Shown piece by piece: positions 8,542-17,209 of a DNA stretch of 64,000 bases (position 1 is its first letter; the number at the start of each line of letters is the position of its first letter). The DNA lies in assembly GCA_964448855.1 (NCBI GenBank), contig CAYUXI010000010.1:1-64000 (forward strand), written 5' to 3'. Made by a program: the position numbers and the translations under genes. Under the pieces are notes generated by a model. It was not told where the DNA came from. It saw nothing but the letters and a program-made list of their open reading frames with translations, and searched no databases. Origin of the DNA: QAMX01 sp964448855. GTDB taxonomy: Bacteria; Bacillota; Clostridia; Oscillospirales; QAMX01.

Positions 8542-9715
8542 AACGTGCGAAAATTTTGCCGGGATGCTGAACGATTTGCCCCTCCAGCTCCAGCATGGTC
8601 AGTGCCGCCGTGACGTCGGCGGCGGATTCCGGGACGGCCGCAATCAGCGTATCTGCGTGGAGCGCCCCACGGGAGAGCAGGGCAATGAGCCGCTCGGCGA
8701 GCGGGCGGGCACCATCTGCGGCGGCCTGCAGCAGCTCTGACGTGGGCTCTGCGGGCTGAAGCGGCGGCGCTGTTACGCCGGTGGCGTAGGGGTCGTCCGC
8801 TGCGGCGAGTGTTTCCGCCGGCTGTGCTTCCGCCTGCAGAAGCTCCGGATATCGCGGAGCCAGCTCCGATAAAATGTCATCGGCGCAGGTGACGAGTCGG
8901 GCGCCGTCCTGAATGAGCAGATTCGCGCCGACGGAGGAGGGAACGTCAATGTTGCCGGGAACGGCAAACACATCGCGCCCCTGGTCGAGCGCACAGGCGG
9001 CGGTAATCAGAGAACCGCTGCGCTTGGGCGCTTCCGGCAGAAGCACCGCACAGCAGAGCCCGCTGATGATGCGGTTTCTGGCGGGGAAATTGGCGGCGAG
9101 AGGCGGCGTTCCCGGCGGATATTCGCTGATCAACAGCCCGGTTTTCGGAATCTGGTTGAACAGCGCACCGTTTTCCGTGGGGTAGCAGACATCCAGACCG
9201 CAGCCCAGCACGGCGATGGTCGGCTTGCCGGCCTCCAGCGCCGCCGCGTGCGCGGCCGCATCGGTACCGGCGGCCATGCCGGAAACGATCGTCACACCGG
9301 CCTGCGCCAGCTGATACGCCAGCGATTTGGTGACGCGGTAGCCATAGGGCGAGACGCGTCGCGGCCCAACCACGGCGACGGCGGGGCGGAAGGAGAGCGA
9401 TTGCAGCTTGCCACGGCAGTACAGGACGGTGGGCGGGTCATCAATGGCGCGCAGAAGCTCCGGATAGGCAGCGTCGTGGAGCGTCAGCACTTGTTGGCCG
9501 AGCCGGGCGCTGTCGTCCAGAACCTTGGAGGCACGCTTCAGCGTTTTGTCCGATAAGGCAGCTATGTCGGCTGCCGTGATGCCGGAAACCTCCGACAGCT
9601 GCGCGGGAGACGCGTTGTAAATTTCGAGGGGTGCGCCGATTTCATCCAGCAGACGCGCCGCCTTTCGAGGAGAAAGGCCGGGAAGCGTGGAAAGCCAGAC
9701 CCAGTGCAGCAGCAT
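8537..9715 (-). CDS. dprA: DNA-processing protein DprA
   Basis: A 392-aa protein that loads RecA on incoming single-stranded DNA during transformation. After a helix-hairpin-helix-like N terminus (LSTLPGLSPRKAARLL) comes the Rossmann core with VVGPRRVSPYG, VSGMAAGTDAAAH, FPARNRIISG and a GSLITA block. A short winged-helix C terminus follows. The start is ATG 9715, chosen over an upstream in-frame ATG (9841) because AAGGAGC lies correctly before it and the longer form would overlap the methyltransferase gene. No com genes are in view. Confidence 0.93.
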   Translation of the reverse strand: MLLHWVWLSTLPGLSPRKAARLLDEIGAPLEIYNASPAQLSEVSGITAADIAALSDKTLKRASKVLDDSARLGQQVLTLHDAAYPELLRAIDDPPTVLYCRGKLQSLSFRPAVAVVGPRRVSPYGYRVTKSLAYQLAQAGVTIVSGMAAGTDAAAHAAALEAGKPTIAVLGCGLDVCYPTENGALFNQIPKTGLLISEYPPGTPPLAANFPARNRIISGLCCAVLLPEAPKRSGSLITAACALDQGRDVFAVPGNIDVPSSVGANLLIQDGARLVTCADDILSELAPRYPELLQAEAQPAETLAAADDPYATGVTAPPLQPAEPTSELLQAAADGARPLAERLIALLSRGALHADTLIAAVPESAADVTAALTMLELEGQIVQHPGKIFARS

Positions 9716-9764
9716 TGTTTGTCGCTCCTTTCCAAAATCTCCAAGCGCACCGCACCCCGAATGC

Positions 9765-10571
9765 TCAGCAGGGGGTACCGGCGGCTGCGTTGCGCGGCCG
9801 CGTGCTGTGACAGGCCAGAATCCCGGCCGCCACGGCCACATTCAGCGATTCCGCGGAACCGGTCATGGGAATATGAATGCGCAGGTCACATTGAGCGAGA
9901 AGCTCCGGCGAAACGCCGTTGGCTTCGTTGCCCAGAACGATGCACCCGCGGGATAAATCGTGCGCGTCAAACGGTGTGCTGTCCGGAGACAGCGTCGAAC
10001 CGAACAGCGGCAGACCGAGCGACCGGACGGCATCGACCGCAGCCTGCCGGTTCGCAAAGGAAACGGTCGGCACGCGAAACCGCGCACCCATGGCCGAACG
10101 AACCACCTTGGGCGCATACAAATCCACACAGGCACCGGTCAGCCAGATCGCGTCAAAGGAAAAGGCGTCGGCAATTCGCAGGATGGTTCCCGCATTGCCG
10201 GGGTCAGCGACGCCGTCCAGCAGCATGAGCCGCGACGCGTCCTGCACGGCGGAATCACTGCCTTGTGGCATTTGCACGGTAAAAACAAGCGACTGCGCAG
10301 AAACGACCGAGGCGCAGTATGCGACGATTTCGTCCGCCGCAGCAAAGAGCTGAGCGCCCTGCGCAGCGGCCTCATCGAGCAGCGCAGCGGATGCATGGCT
10401 GCCAAACAGCACGTCGCGAATCGGTGCGTGCGAAAGCAGCGCTTCATGCAGCATGACCTCGCCCTCACAGAGATAGAGCTGCTCCGCCTCCCGCGTCCGG
10501 CGCTCCGCGCCCAGCGCACGGAGACGCTTCACAAGTGGGTTGGCGCGGGACGTAATCCGATCTCTGGTCAT
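9765..10571 (-). CDS. TrmH/SpoU-family RNA 2'-O-methyltransferase
   Basis: A 268-aa RNA ribose methyltransferase. It has the N-terminal substrate-binding extension (ITSRANPLVKRLRALG) and the SpoU knot motifs: DGVADPGNAGTILRIADAF (about residues 140-158), LGNEANGVSPELL (about 219-231) and the final SLNVAVAAGIL block that forms the SAM-binding trefoil knot. The target nucleotide cannot be told from sequence; 23S rRNA is usual for this subgroup. Its start overlaps the stop of the preceding gene by 4 nt (ATGA). Confidence 0.9.
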   Translation of the reverse strand: MTRDRITSRANPLVKRLRALGAERRTREAEQLYLCEGEVMLHEALLSHAPIRDVLFGSHASAALLDEAAAQGAQLFAAADEIVAYCASVVSAQSLVFTVQMPQGSDSAVQDASRLMLLDGVADPGNAGTILRIADAFSFDAIWLTGACVDLYAPKVVRSAMGARFRVPTVSFANRQAAVDAVRSLGLPLFGSTLSPDSTPFDAHDLSRGCIVLGNEANGVSPELLAQCDLRIHIPMTGSAESLNVAVAAGILACHSTRPRNAAAGTPC

Positions 10572-11233
10572 GGCTGAACCTCCTCAGAGCGGGCGGCCAG
10601 CAGGCCGGACAGGATGGTTCGCGCATCCCGATAGAAGTCTTCCTCCGATTGGGACGATACATACGGCTGCGTTTTCAAGCAGGCATACAGCGTGTTCTCA
10701 CCGGTCAGACCGAGCTGCTGAAACAGCGGCAGCTCCGCCAGGGAAACGGCAGCGCCACTGCCGCCGAATTCCAGCGCCAGCTCGGCGTTGAACAGCCCCT
10801 TTTCGGGTGTGTTGTACACTTCCAGATTTTGCCGGTCCATCAGATACAGCACCATTTCGTCGTTCAGAAAGGATGTGACCATGGCCGTAGCGTTGCTCTG
10901 CACCGTGTCGTCATAGACGCCGTCCCGCGGGTTCAGCAGGTACTGCAGCACGTTGATGATGATCTGCCCGTCGCCGTTCCGGTCGCCGAGGACACGCCCG
11001 ATTTCCAGCTTGAGCTCGTTGATGACCTCGCCGTCCAGCGTCTGGGAAACGACCACCACAACGACCGCGTCATTTTCCGGCACGGAGGCGTTGAGCGAAA
11101 ACATGGCAACCACAACGACAATCAGCGCAAGGGTGCCGATGATGTGCCATTTGTAGTGATAAAAGAGCACCTCCCGGCACCAGCGCCGGAATCCGAGCTC
11201 CTTGATGGTTCTGCGGTCTGAATCGCTGCGCAT
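10568..11233 (-). CDS. Membrane-anchored protein of unknown function
   Basis: A 221-aa protein with one N-terminal membrane segment (WHIIGTLALIVVVVAMFSL, about residues 28-46) and an extracytoplasmic domain; the cytoplasmic stub is basic. A valine run (AVVVVVVSQ) follows the membrane span. I do not recognise the domain. An EF-hand-like DRNGDGQI is visible at about residue 83, which could bind Ca2+. ATG 11233 is preferred to a GTG at 11263 because it begins just after the greA stop instead of inside greA. Its position in the greA-trmH-dprA run suggests cotranscription only, not function. Confidence 0.75.
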   Translation of the reverse strand: MRSDSDRRTIKELGFRRWCREVLFYHYKWHIIGTLALIVVVVAMFSLNASVPENDAVVVVVVSQTLDGEVINELKLEIGRVLGDRNGDGQIIINVLQYLLNPRDGVYDDTVQSNATAMVTSFLNDEMVLYLMDRQNLEVYNTPEKGLFNAELALEFGGSGAAVSLAELPLFQQLGLTGENTLYACLKTQPYVSSQSEEDFYRDARTILSGLLAARSEEVQP

Positions 11234-11238
11234 GGTGG

Positions 11239-11706
11239 TCAGCTCAGCGCGATGATCTTGCACTGGATCATGCCGCTCGGAGATTCATAGGAGATGACGT
11301 CCCCCAGATGGTGGCCGATCAGCGCGCGGCCGACAGGCGATTCGTCGCTGATGAGCATATTCATCGGGTCAGATTCCTGCGAGCCGACAATTTTCATTTC
11401 TTCGGGGCAGCCGTCACCGTAGTCGAGCGTGACGGTGGAACCGATGCCGACCTCGTCCGCAGAGACGTCCGCCTCGTTGACGATGACATAATTTTTCAGA
11501 ATGGCCTCAACCTCGGCGATGCGGGCATAAAGACGCCCCTGATCGTTGCGGGCTTCATCGTATTCGCTGTTTTCGGAGAGGTCGCCGTAGCTGCGCGCTT
11601 CCTTGATGGCCTGCGCAACCTCACGCTCACGGTCTCCGCGGAGATACACGAGCTCTTCCTGAAGCTGATCATATTTTGCCTGGCTGAGTTTAAAAACCTT
11701 GGACAT
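11239..11706 (-). CDS. greA: Transcription elongation factor GreA
   Basis: A 155-aa factor that rescues backtracked RNA polymerase by stimulating transcript cleavage. The N-terminal coiled coil (to about residue 75) ends in the acidic tip region GDLSENSEYDEARNDQG, which carries the catalytic acidic residues. The C-terminal FKBP-like domain has SPVGRALIGHHLGD. ATG 11706 is preceded by GAGGTG. A near-consensus promoter lies about 95 nt upstream, so greA heads the long minus-strand run down to about topA/trmFO. Confidence 0.96.
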   Translation of the reverse strand: MSKVFKLSQAKYDQLQEELVYLRGDREREVAQAIKEARSYGDLSENSEYDEARNDQGRLYARIAEVEAILKNYVIVNEADVSADEVGIGSTVTLDYGDGCPEEMKIVGSQESDPMNMLISDESPVGRALIGHHLGDVISYESPSGMIQCKIIALS

Positions 11707-11800
11707 TTGTACACCTCAATCATTTGATTCAAATGAGAAATCAGATTCTGCGGCCTTTTGCATGGCCAAAAAGACACCCGCGAAACGGGTATCATTATGT

Positions 11801-11829
11801 ATTATAATTCCAAGGTAGGAAACTGTCAA
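11801..11829 (-). promoter_or_regulatory. Consensus SigA promoter of greA operon
   Basis: Minus strand TTGACA (11824-11829), 17 bp, TATAAT (11801-11806). In the resulting leader are two small inverted repeats: ACCCG/CGGGT at about 11776-11790 and CATTTGATTCAAATG at 11721-11735. The rest of the 386-bp greA/amidohydrolase gap holds only the divergent promoter at 12001-12029. Confidence 0.88.
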
Positions 11830-12000
11830 GCGCTTTTTTGAAAAATCAGCAGAAAAAATTTGCACGAGGCGGACAAAAGGGCAGACAACATCGGCTGAAA
11901 CCGACGGGAATCGCCCAAAAAAGCCGGTCACGGCCGGGTGCGTAGGGAAAATGCTGCCATTCCTTTCTGCACGGGAAATATCTTTCATAACACTTGCATA

Positions 12001-12029
12001 TTGCGTTTTGCGCGTGAAACGAGTATAAT
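12001..12029 (+). promoter_or_regulatory. SigA-type promoter of amidohydrolase gene
   Basis: TTGCGT (12001-12006), 17 bp, TATAAT (12024-12029); the gene starts at 12093. Confidence 0.75.
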
Positions 12030-12092
12030 ACATACAGAATTGAAAACGAAAGGAACTGCGCCCCCATTCCCGGCACAGCAAATCAAGTACTT

Positions 12093-12890
12093 ATGGAACG
12101 TCCCCAAACCATCATCGATTTTCACGTCCACATTTTTCCGGAAAAGGTCGCGGCACGCGCCGTGGCAGCGACCGGCGGATATTACGGCATTCAAATGAGC
12201 CGCGCCGGAACCATCAGCGACCTGCTGGAGGATGGTGCCGCAATTCACTGCTCCCGCTATCTGGTGCATTCCACCGCGACACGCCCGGATCAGGTTCACT
12301 CCGTGAATGATTTTCTCTGCGCCTCCGCCGCCGCGCACCCGGAGCTGATTCCGTTCGGCACGCTGCACCCGCACATGGAGGGTCTGGCAGAGGAGGTTGA
12401 CCGCATGATTGCCAACGGCCTCTGCGGCGTCAAGCTCCATGCGGATTTTCAGGGCTTCCGCCTCGATGATGACGATGTCCTGTATATGTACGAAATTTTG
12501 GAAGGCCGTCTGCCGGTGCTCCTGCACATGGGCGACCTGAACACGGAAAATACCACGCCGGAACGACTGCTGAACGTGATGCGCCGCTTCCCGAAGCTCC
12601 AGGTCATCGGCGCACACTTCGGCGGATACTCGGTCTGGGATCGCGCAGAGCGCGTCCTGGCCGGGACAGGTGTCTATGTCGATACCTCGTCCTCCCTCCC
12701 GTTCCTGACGCCGGAACGCGCCGTCGAGCTGGTACACGCCTTTGGCGCCGATCACTGCCTCTTTGGAACCGACTATCCGATGTGGGATCATGCCGGTGAG
12801 TATGAACGGTTCCTGCGCCTGGAGCTGACAGACGACGAGCGGGAGCTGATTCTCCATCGGAACGCCGAAAAGCTGCTCCGTCTGGAATAA
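12093..12890 (+). CDS. Amidohydrolase-2 family TIM-barrel hydrolase
   Basis: A 265-aa metal-dependent hydrolase or decarboxylase. The HxH metal motif is His11/His13 in DFHVHIF. A barrel Lys/His follows (GVKLHADFQG, about residues 111-120), then LHMGD (about 148), GAHFGG (about 172) and the final catalytic Asp in LFGTDYPMWD (about 227-236). This matches the ACMSD-like subfamily, whose substrates vary widely, so none is assigned. It has its own promoter. A zinc-ribbon membrane protein follows 42 nt later. Confidence 0.85.
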   Translation: MERPQTIIDFHVHIFPEKVAARAVAATGGYYGIQMSRAGTISDLLEDGAAIHCSRYLVHSTATRPDQVHSVNDFLCASAAAHPELIPFGTLHPHMEGLAEEVDRMIANGLCGVKLHADFQGFRLDDDDVLYMYEILEGRLPVLLHMGDLNTENTTPERLLNVMRRFPKLQVIGAHFGGYSVWDRAERVLAGTGVYVDTSSSLPFLTPERAVELVHAFGADHCLFGTDYPMWDHAGEYERFLRLELTDDERELILHRNAEKLLRLE

Positions 12891-12932
12891 TCTGTCGAAC
12901 CATTCTGTCAATATCAATCAGGAGGATGTCTT

Positions 12933-14207
12933 ATGTTCTGTCAAAACTGCGGCACCAAGCTCGCCGATGATGCGGCGTTCTGCGCCAACTGCGGTACGCC
13001 GACCGGCCATCAGCAGCCCGCACCCCAGCAGCCCACACAGCCCGTGCAGCCTGCATCCCAGCCGACCCAGCAATACACCCCTCAGCCGACCCAACAACCG
13101 GCACAGCCCGTGCCACAACTGACCCAACAGTATGCACCCCAGCAGCCGACCCAGCAGTACGCCCAGCCCGCGTATCAGCAGCCGACCTATGCGCAGCCGG
13201 TGTATGCGCAGCAGCCCGCAAAGCGCGGCCATGGCAAGCTGATTGCCGCACTCGTCGGCGGCGTTGTCGTGGTGGCCGCTGTGGTTGTCGCCTGCATCCT
13301 GATTTTCGGAGGCGGCAGCGGCGGCGACGGAGTGCTGGATGAAATGGTTTCTGCGCTGCAGAAAACGATTCAGTCGGAGTCGTTTGATTGCACCCTCAGC
13401 ACGACGCAATTTCAGAGCTACAACGGTACCACGCAGACGCAGACAATGGATGCGAATGCATCGCTGGTGCTGAACCTGAGGAAAAAGACCATCTCCGGCG
13501 TAGTCGATATCGAACAATGCATCGAGAACTCCTGGTATGGCACGCAAACCAACAGCCTGACGGGGTATCTCTGGGAGAACAACAGCTTCGAACAGCAAAA
13601 CGACGGGTGGTCCGTCGAAGAAATGGACGATGACACCGCCGATGTCCTGAACGAAATCGTCGCGATTGTGAAGAGCGATGAACCGGTGGAAGATCTGGTG
13701 GATTCCATCGTCTCCTCCTCTGTCAAAAAATCGCAGCAGGCCGATGTCAGTGACTTTATTCTGGAGCTCTATGACCGCATCAACAGCCAACGTTGGCTGC
13801 AGAAATACTGCGAATTTGACCGCAAAGAGGGCAAAAACAGCACAGCCTACTCGATTGAGCTCCATTCCATCGACAGCCTCGTGGCGTGCATCGACAGCTT
13901 CTCCGACATTCTGGAGAAGGTCGGCATCACGGAGGACGATTGGGAAGAAATGAAGGACAATGCATTCACCAAGGACGGTACGCTGGAATTCGGCATCTCC
14001 TGGACGATTCGGGACGGCTATCTGACCACACTCCAGTTCAGCTTCGCAATGGAGAATCTGGAAGACACGAGCACGAACGGAACGGCCACGTCCGGTCTGG
14101 TCTCCGACGCCGAGTTCTTGATATCCATTGAGTTTGATTCCATCGGAGACGCCTCCTGCGATCTCGATGAAATCGAAGCCTACTATCAGCAGGCCATCAA
14201 CGGGTAA
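12933..14207 (+). CDS. Zinc-ribbon, Gln/Pro-rich single-pass membrane protein
   Basis: A 424-aa protein built in four parts. A short zinc ribbon with two CxxC pairs (MFCQNCG and FCANCG) spans residues 1-22. A low-complexity linker rich in Gln, Pro and Thr runs to about residue 90. One membrane span (LIAALVGGVVVVAAVVVACILIF at about 96-118) follows a basic stretch, so the zinc ribbon is cytoplasmic. The rest is an extracytoplasmic domain of about 300 residues that I do not recognise and that is rich in Asp, Ser and Thr. AGGAGG precedes ATG 12933. A strong terminator follows. Function unknown; the layout suggests a sensor or envelope-stress protein. Confidence 0.8.
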   Translation: MFCQNCGTKLADDAAFCANCGTPTGHQQPAPQQPTQPVQPASQPTQQYTPQPTQQPAQPVPQLTQQYAPQQPTQQYAQPAYQQPTYAQPVYAQQPAKRGHGKLIAALVGGVVVVAAVVVACILIFGGGSGGDGVLDEMVSALQKTIQSESFDCTLSTTQFQSYNGTTQTQTMDANASLVLNLRKKTISGVVDIEQCIENSWYGTQTNSLTGYLWENNSFEQQNDGWSVEEMDDDTADVLNEIVAIVKSDEPVEDLVDSIVSSSVKKSQQADVSDFILELYDRINSQRWLQKYCEFDRKEGKNSTAYSIELHSIDSLVACIDSFSDILEKVGITEDDWEEMKDNAFTKDGTLEFGISWTIRDGYLTTLQFSFAMENLEDTSTNGTATSGLVSDAEFLISIEFDSIGDASCDLDEIEAYYQQAING

Positions 14208-14235
14208 ACCGGCCTCCATCTGACCCAACAAAAAT

Positions 14236-14270
14236 AGCCGCTGCACAATTTTCGTTGTGCAGCGGCTTTT
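14236..14270. terminator. Rho-independent terminator, bidirectional
   Basis: Perfect 13-bp stem AGCCGCTGCACAA / TTGTGCAGCGGCT with a 6-nt loop, TTTT on the plus side and AAAA before it. It separates the convergent zinc-ribbon and phosphoesterase genes. Confidence 0.92.
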
Positions 14271-14290
14271 CATGTTGCAGGGGATTTGGA

Positions 14291-14791
14291 CTACAGGCGC
14301 GGGAACGAACGCCATGCGGCCGACGCAGACGAACCGTTCAGCGTCAGCACGGCATAGCCGGCCGGGCGCGTATCCGACGCAAATCGGCGCCTGGCACTGC
14401 CGGGGTTGATCAGCAAACGCCCATCGACCGTTTCCACGCGGGGAATGTGCGTATGGCCAAAGAGGACGATGTCGGCGTTCTGACGGGCGGCTCCGGCCAG
14501 CAGGGACGCATCGCTGTATTTGACGCCGCGTGTGTGCCCGTGCAGCATCCAGAGCGTATGCCCTTCCAGCGAAAGCGTCAGCTCCTCCGGCGCAGCGCCG
14601 GACGGGTCGCAATTGCCGCAGACGGCGCGAAAGGGGAACGAAGGCTTTTCCCGCAGCACGTCCCGCAGGACGAAAAACAGGTCGCCCGCACAGTCGCCCA
14701 GATGCAGAATCTGATCGGGCTGTTCCGCCGCCAGAGCCAGACGAATGGCTTCCAGGTCACCGTGTGTATCGGAAAGAACCAGAATCCGCAT
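14291..14791 (-). CDS. YfcE-type metallophosphoesterase
   Basis: A 166-aa calcineurin-like phosphodiesterase. All metal motifs are visible: SDTHGD (residues 7-12), HLGDC (30-34), GNCD (59-62), HGHT (84-87) and GHTH (112-115), ending with the NPGS box (129-132). The small size fits the YfcE/MJ0936 group, which hydrolyses phosphodiesters; its physiological substrate is unknown. ATG 14791 follows the degV stop by one base and uses a GGAG inside the end of degV, so the two are coupled. Confidence 0.92.
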   Translation of the reverse strand: MRILVLSDTHGDLEAIRLALAAEQPDQILHLGDCAGDLFFVLRDVLREKPSFPFRAVCGNCDPSGAAPEELTLSLEGHTLWMLHGHTRGVKYSDASLLAGAARQNADIVLFGHTHIPRVETVDGRLLINPGSARRRFASDTRPAGYAVLTLNGSSASAAWRSFPRL

Positions 14792-14792
14792 C

Positions 14793-15659
14793 TTATTCTC
14801 CGGGCAGCTTGTCGATGAAGAGCAGGCCGATCGTGTTGCGGCCGCAGTGGCTGGTGACAACGGAGCCGGCGTGGGACTGGACGATTTCGTCGAAATAATG
14901 CGTATCCGCCGCCGTCTGGTAGACGGCCTCGACGATTTCGGGGTCGGTGTCCTCCGTATAGGTGACGAAGGCGCGGCGCTTGTCAATCGGCCCCAGATCA
15001 GCCAGCAGGGAGTTGACGTATTTGGCACCGCACGATGTCATGGAGCCACGGAACTTGGAGCGGTTGGACATCAGCCCGCCGCGCACGGCAATTTCCGGCT
15101 TGATGCTGAGCATCTGAGCGCCGACCGCCGTCAGCAGGGAGCAGCGCCCACCGGCGCGCAGATAATCGAGCCGTTCGATGATGAAGCTGGCGCGGACATA
15201 GTCGGTCAGCGTTTCGATGGCGGGGACGATCTCTTCAAACGTCGCGCCGGCCTCTGCCATTTCCGCAGCGCGCAGAACGAGCAGACCAATCCCGGTCGAG
15301 AGGTTTTTGGAGTCGATGCAGGCGATTTTGGCATCCGGGAATTCGGCGGCAGCCAGCCGGGCGTTCGTGACAGTGCAGGAAAAACCGAGCGAGATGCCGA
15401 TGTAGATGATGGAATCTCCCGCCTCGACAAACGGCCGGAAGAGATCCTGATAGTCCAGCGTGTTGGCGGCCGAGGTTTTGGGGGTGTTGCCGGTTTCCCG
15501 GAAATACTGGTAGATGGTCTGCGGCGTGATGTCCACGCCGTCACGATACACCGAATCGCCGAGCATGACATACAGCGGCAGGATGGTAATTCCGTGCTGC
15601 CGAATCTGTTCAGGCGTCAGGTCGCAGCAGGAATCGGTGAGAATTTTGACGGAACTCAT
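14793..15659 (-). CDS. DegV-family fatty-acid-binding protein
   Basis: A 288-aa protein of the DegV/FakB type. The N-terminal ILTDSCCDLTPEQ carries the lipid-headgroup serine, and SLGFSCT (about residues 89-95) and a C-terminal EVSHCGRNTIG-like segment (TSHCGRNTIG) match the family. FakB proteins hold a fatty acid for phosphorylation by FakA; no fakA is in the window. The DSK..STG block (about 116-122) is also typical. It lies between upp and the phosphoesterase gene on the same strand. Confidence 0.88.
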   Translation of the reverse strand: MSSVKILTDSCCDLTPEQIRQHGITILPLYVMLGDSVYRDGVDITPQTIYQYFRETGNTPKTSAANTLDYQDLFRPFVEAGDSIIYIGISLGFSCTVTNARLAAAEFPDAKIACIDSKNLSTGIGLLVLRAAEMAEAGATFEEIVPAIETLTDYVRASFIIERLDYLRAGGRCSLLTAVGAQMLSIKPEIAVRGGLMSNRSKFRGSMTSCGAKYVNSLLADLGPIDKRRAFVTYTEDTDPEIVEAVYQTAADTHYFDEIVQSHAGSVVTSHCGRNTIGLLFIDKLPGE

Positions 15660-15725
15660 AAGGAATCCTCCGATTCTGAAGAAATCCCGATCGGATAGAT
15701 CGGATCAGCGGCCAAAGCGGGCAGC

Positions 15726-16370
15726 TTATTTGGTGCCGAAAATGCGGTCGCCCGCATCGCCGAGGCCGGGGACAATGTAGCCGTGATCGTTCAGCCCCTG
15801 ATCGAGCGCGGCGCAGTAAATATCGACGTCCGGATGCTGCTCATGGACGGCGGCAATGCCCTCCGGAGCGGCAATGATGTTCATCAGCGTGATGCTGCGG
15901 GCGCCTTCTTCCTTGATGAAGGAGATGGCAGCGCTGGCCGAACCGCCGGTGGCGAGCATCGGGTCGAGCACGAAAACCTCACGGTCGCCGATATCGCTGG
16001 GGAGTTTGCAGTAATATTTGACCGGCTGCAGGGTTTCGGGGTCGCGGTACAGGCCGATGTGGCCGACCTTGGCAGCGGGGATCAGCGTCAGAACGCCGTC
16101 CACCATGCCGAGCCCGGCGCGCAGAATGGGGACAAGTGCCAGCTTCTTACCGGCCAGAACCTTTACGGTCGCCGGAGCAACCGGTGTCTCAATGACCTTT
16201 TCCTCCAACGGCAGGTTTCTGGTCGCTTCATAGGCCATCAGCGTTGCAATTTCGCTGGCCAGCTCTCTGAATTCCTTTACGCCTGTGTGCTTGTTGCGGA
16301 TTTTGGAAATTTTGTGCTGAATCAGCGGGTGATCCAGAATCATAACTTTCCCTGTCTTTTGCTCCGACAT
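15726..16370 (-). CDS. upp: Uracil phosphoribosyltransferase
   Basis: A 214-aa enzyme that converts uracil and PRPP to UMP. Signature blocks are the PRPP-binding VFVLDPMLATGGSA (about residues 131-144), PILRAGLGM (about 82-90), and the uracil-binding GYIVPGLGDAGDR near the C terminus. The length is typical. It is 52 nt downstream of pth on the same strand, so a pth-upp-degV-phosphoesterase transcript is likely. Confidence 0.97.
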   Translation of the reverse strand: MSEQKTGKVMILDHPLIQHKISKIRNKHTGVKEFRELASEIATLMAYEATRNLPLEEKVIETPVAPATVKVLAGKKLALVPILRAGLGMVDGVLTLIPAAKVGHIGLYRDPETLQPVKYYCKLPSDIGDREVFVLDPMLATGGSASAAISFIKEEGARSITLMNIIAAPEGIAAVHEQHPDVDIYCAALDQGLNDHGYIVPGLGDAGDRIFGTK

Positions 16371-16422
16371 GGTTTAGCTCCCTTTCATTGACGGCGCAGT
16401 GCGCCGATTTTTTTCCAAGTAT

Positions 16423-17055
16423 TCAGGCACGCAGCCCGTTAAAATGTGCGGCGGCCTGTTCCGGTGAAGATGCAGTGATTTCGAGAGCGGCGTCTGCCGC
16501 GCGGCGCACAGCCGTATCGATCAACGGCCGTTCCTCCGCGGAAAAGTGGCCGAGGACATAATCGACAACGGCATATTCCGGAGACTGCGGGCGGCCAATC
16601 CCGATTTTGACACGTGGAAACGCGTCCGTTCCGAGCTGCGAGATGATGCTCTTCAGGCCGTTGTGCCCACCGGCACTGCCCTTGGAACGGATGCGGATTT
16701 TGCCGCAGGGCAGCTCCAGATCATCGCAGACGACAATCAGACGTTCCGGCGGCAGATGAAACCAGGCCAGCGCCTCCCGCGCACTTTCGCCGCTTGCGTT
16801 CATGAAGGTCTGCGGCTTGAGCAGCATGATTTTCTGCCCGGCGTGTACCAGCTCTCCGGAAACGCCCTTGAACTTCAGCCGGGTCAGGCGAATGCCCTTT
16901 TCATCGGCGATGCGGTCTGCGGTCATAAATCCGGCGTTGTGACGGGTGCCGTCGTATTCGCGGCCGGGGTTGCCAAGACAGCAGATGCAGAATGCGGGCG
17001 CTCCGCCCGGAACAGCTGCCGTGCGCTGAGAAAGGATACTGTCCAAAATCGACAT
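16423..17055 (-). CDS. pth: Peptidyl-tRNA hydrolase
   Basis: A 210-aa enzyme that frees tRNA from stalled peptidyl-tRNA. It has about 20 extra N-terminal residues before the core ICCLGNPGREYDGTRHNAGF, which contains the catalytic His of RHNAGF and Asn. KPQTFMNASGESA and CDDLELPCGKIRIRSKGSAGGHNGL blocks follow in the correct order. A consensus promoter lies about 55 nt upstream. Confidence 0.96.
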   Translation of the reverse strand: MSILDSILSQRTAAVPGGAPAFCICCLGNPGREYDGTRHNAGFMTADRIADEKGIRLTRLKFKGVSGELVHAGQKIMLLKPQTFMNASGESAREALAWFHLPPERLIVVCDDLELPCGKIRIRSKGSAGGHNGLKSIISQLGTDAFPRVKIGIGRPQSPEYAVVDYVLGHFSAEERPLIDTAVRRAADAALEITASSPEQAAAHFNGLRA

Positions 17056-17107
17056 GGGTTTTCTACTCCGTAAGCTCTCTGAAAATCAAGGATTCTTCTG
17101 ACTAAAT

Positions 17108-17136
17108 AATATACCATAAAAACGGAAAAATGTCAA
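17108..17136 (-). promoter_or_regulatory. SigA promoter of pth
   Basis: Minus strand TTGACA (17131-17136), 17 bp, TATATT (17108-17113). Confidence 0.85.
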
Positions 17137-17160
17137 GGATATCAGACGGAGAACGACAGA

Positions 17161-17205
17161 AAACGACGCGGCGCTGCCGATTTTCGGGCAACACCGCGTC
17201 GTTTT
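17161..17205 (-). terminator. Terminator after the small YtxH-like gene
   Basis: Imperfect inverted repeat with an 11-bp outer stem (AAACGACGCGG paired to CCGCGTCGTTT) followed on the minus strand by TTTT. It starts 5 nt after the stop of the small gene and ends before the pth promoter. Confidence 0.75.
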
Positions 17206-17209
17206 TCCG

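Noticed and set aside
16380..16422. GC hairpin CGGCG/CGCCG with T7 between pth and upp
   Set aside because: The T-run follows the hairpin only on the plus strand, whereas both genes are on the minus strand; it would not stop pth-upp transcription.
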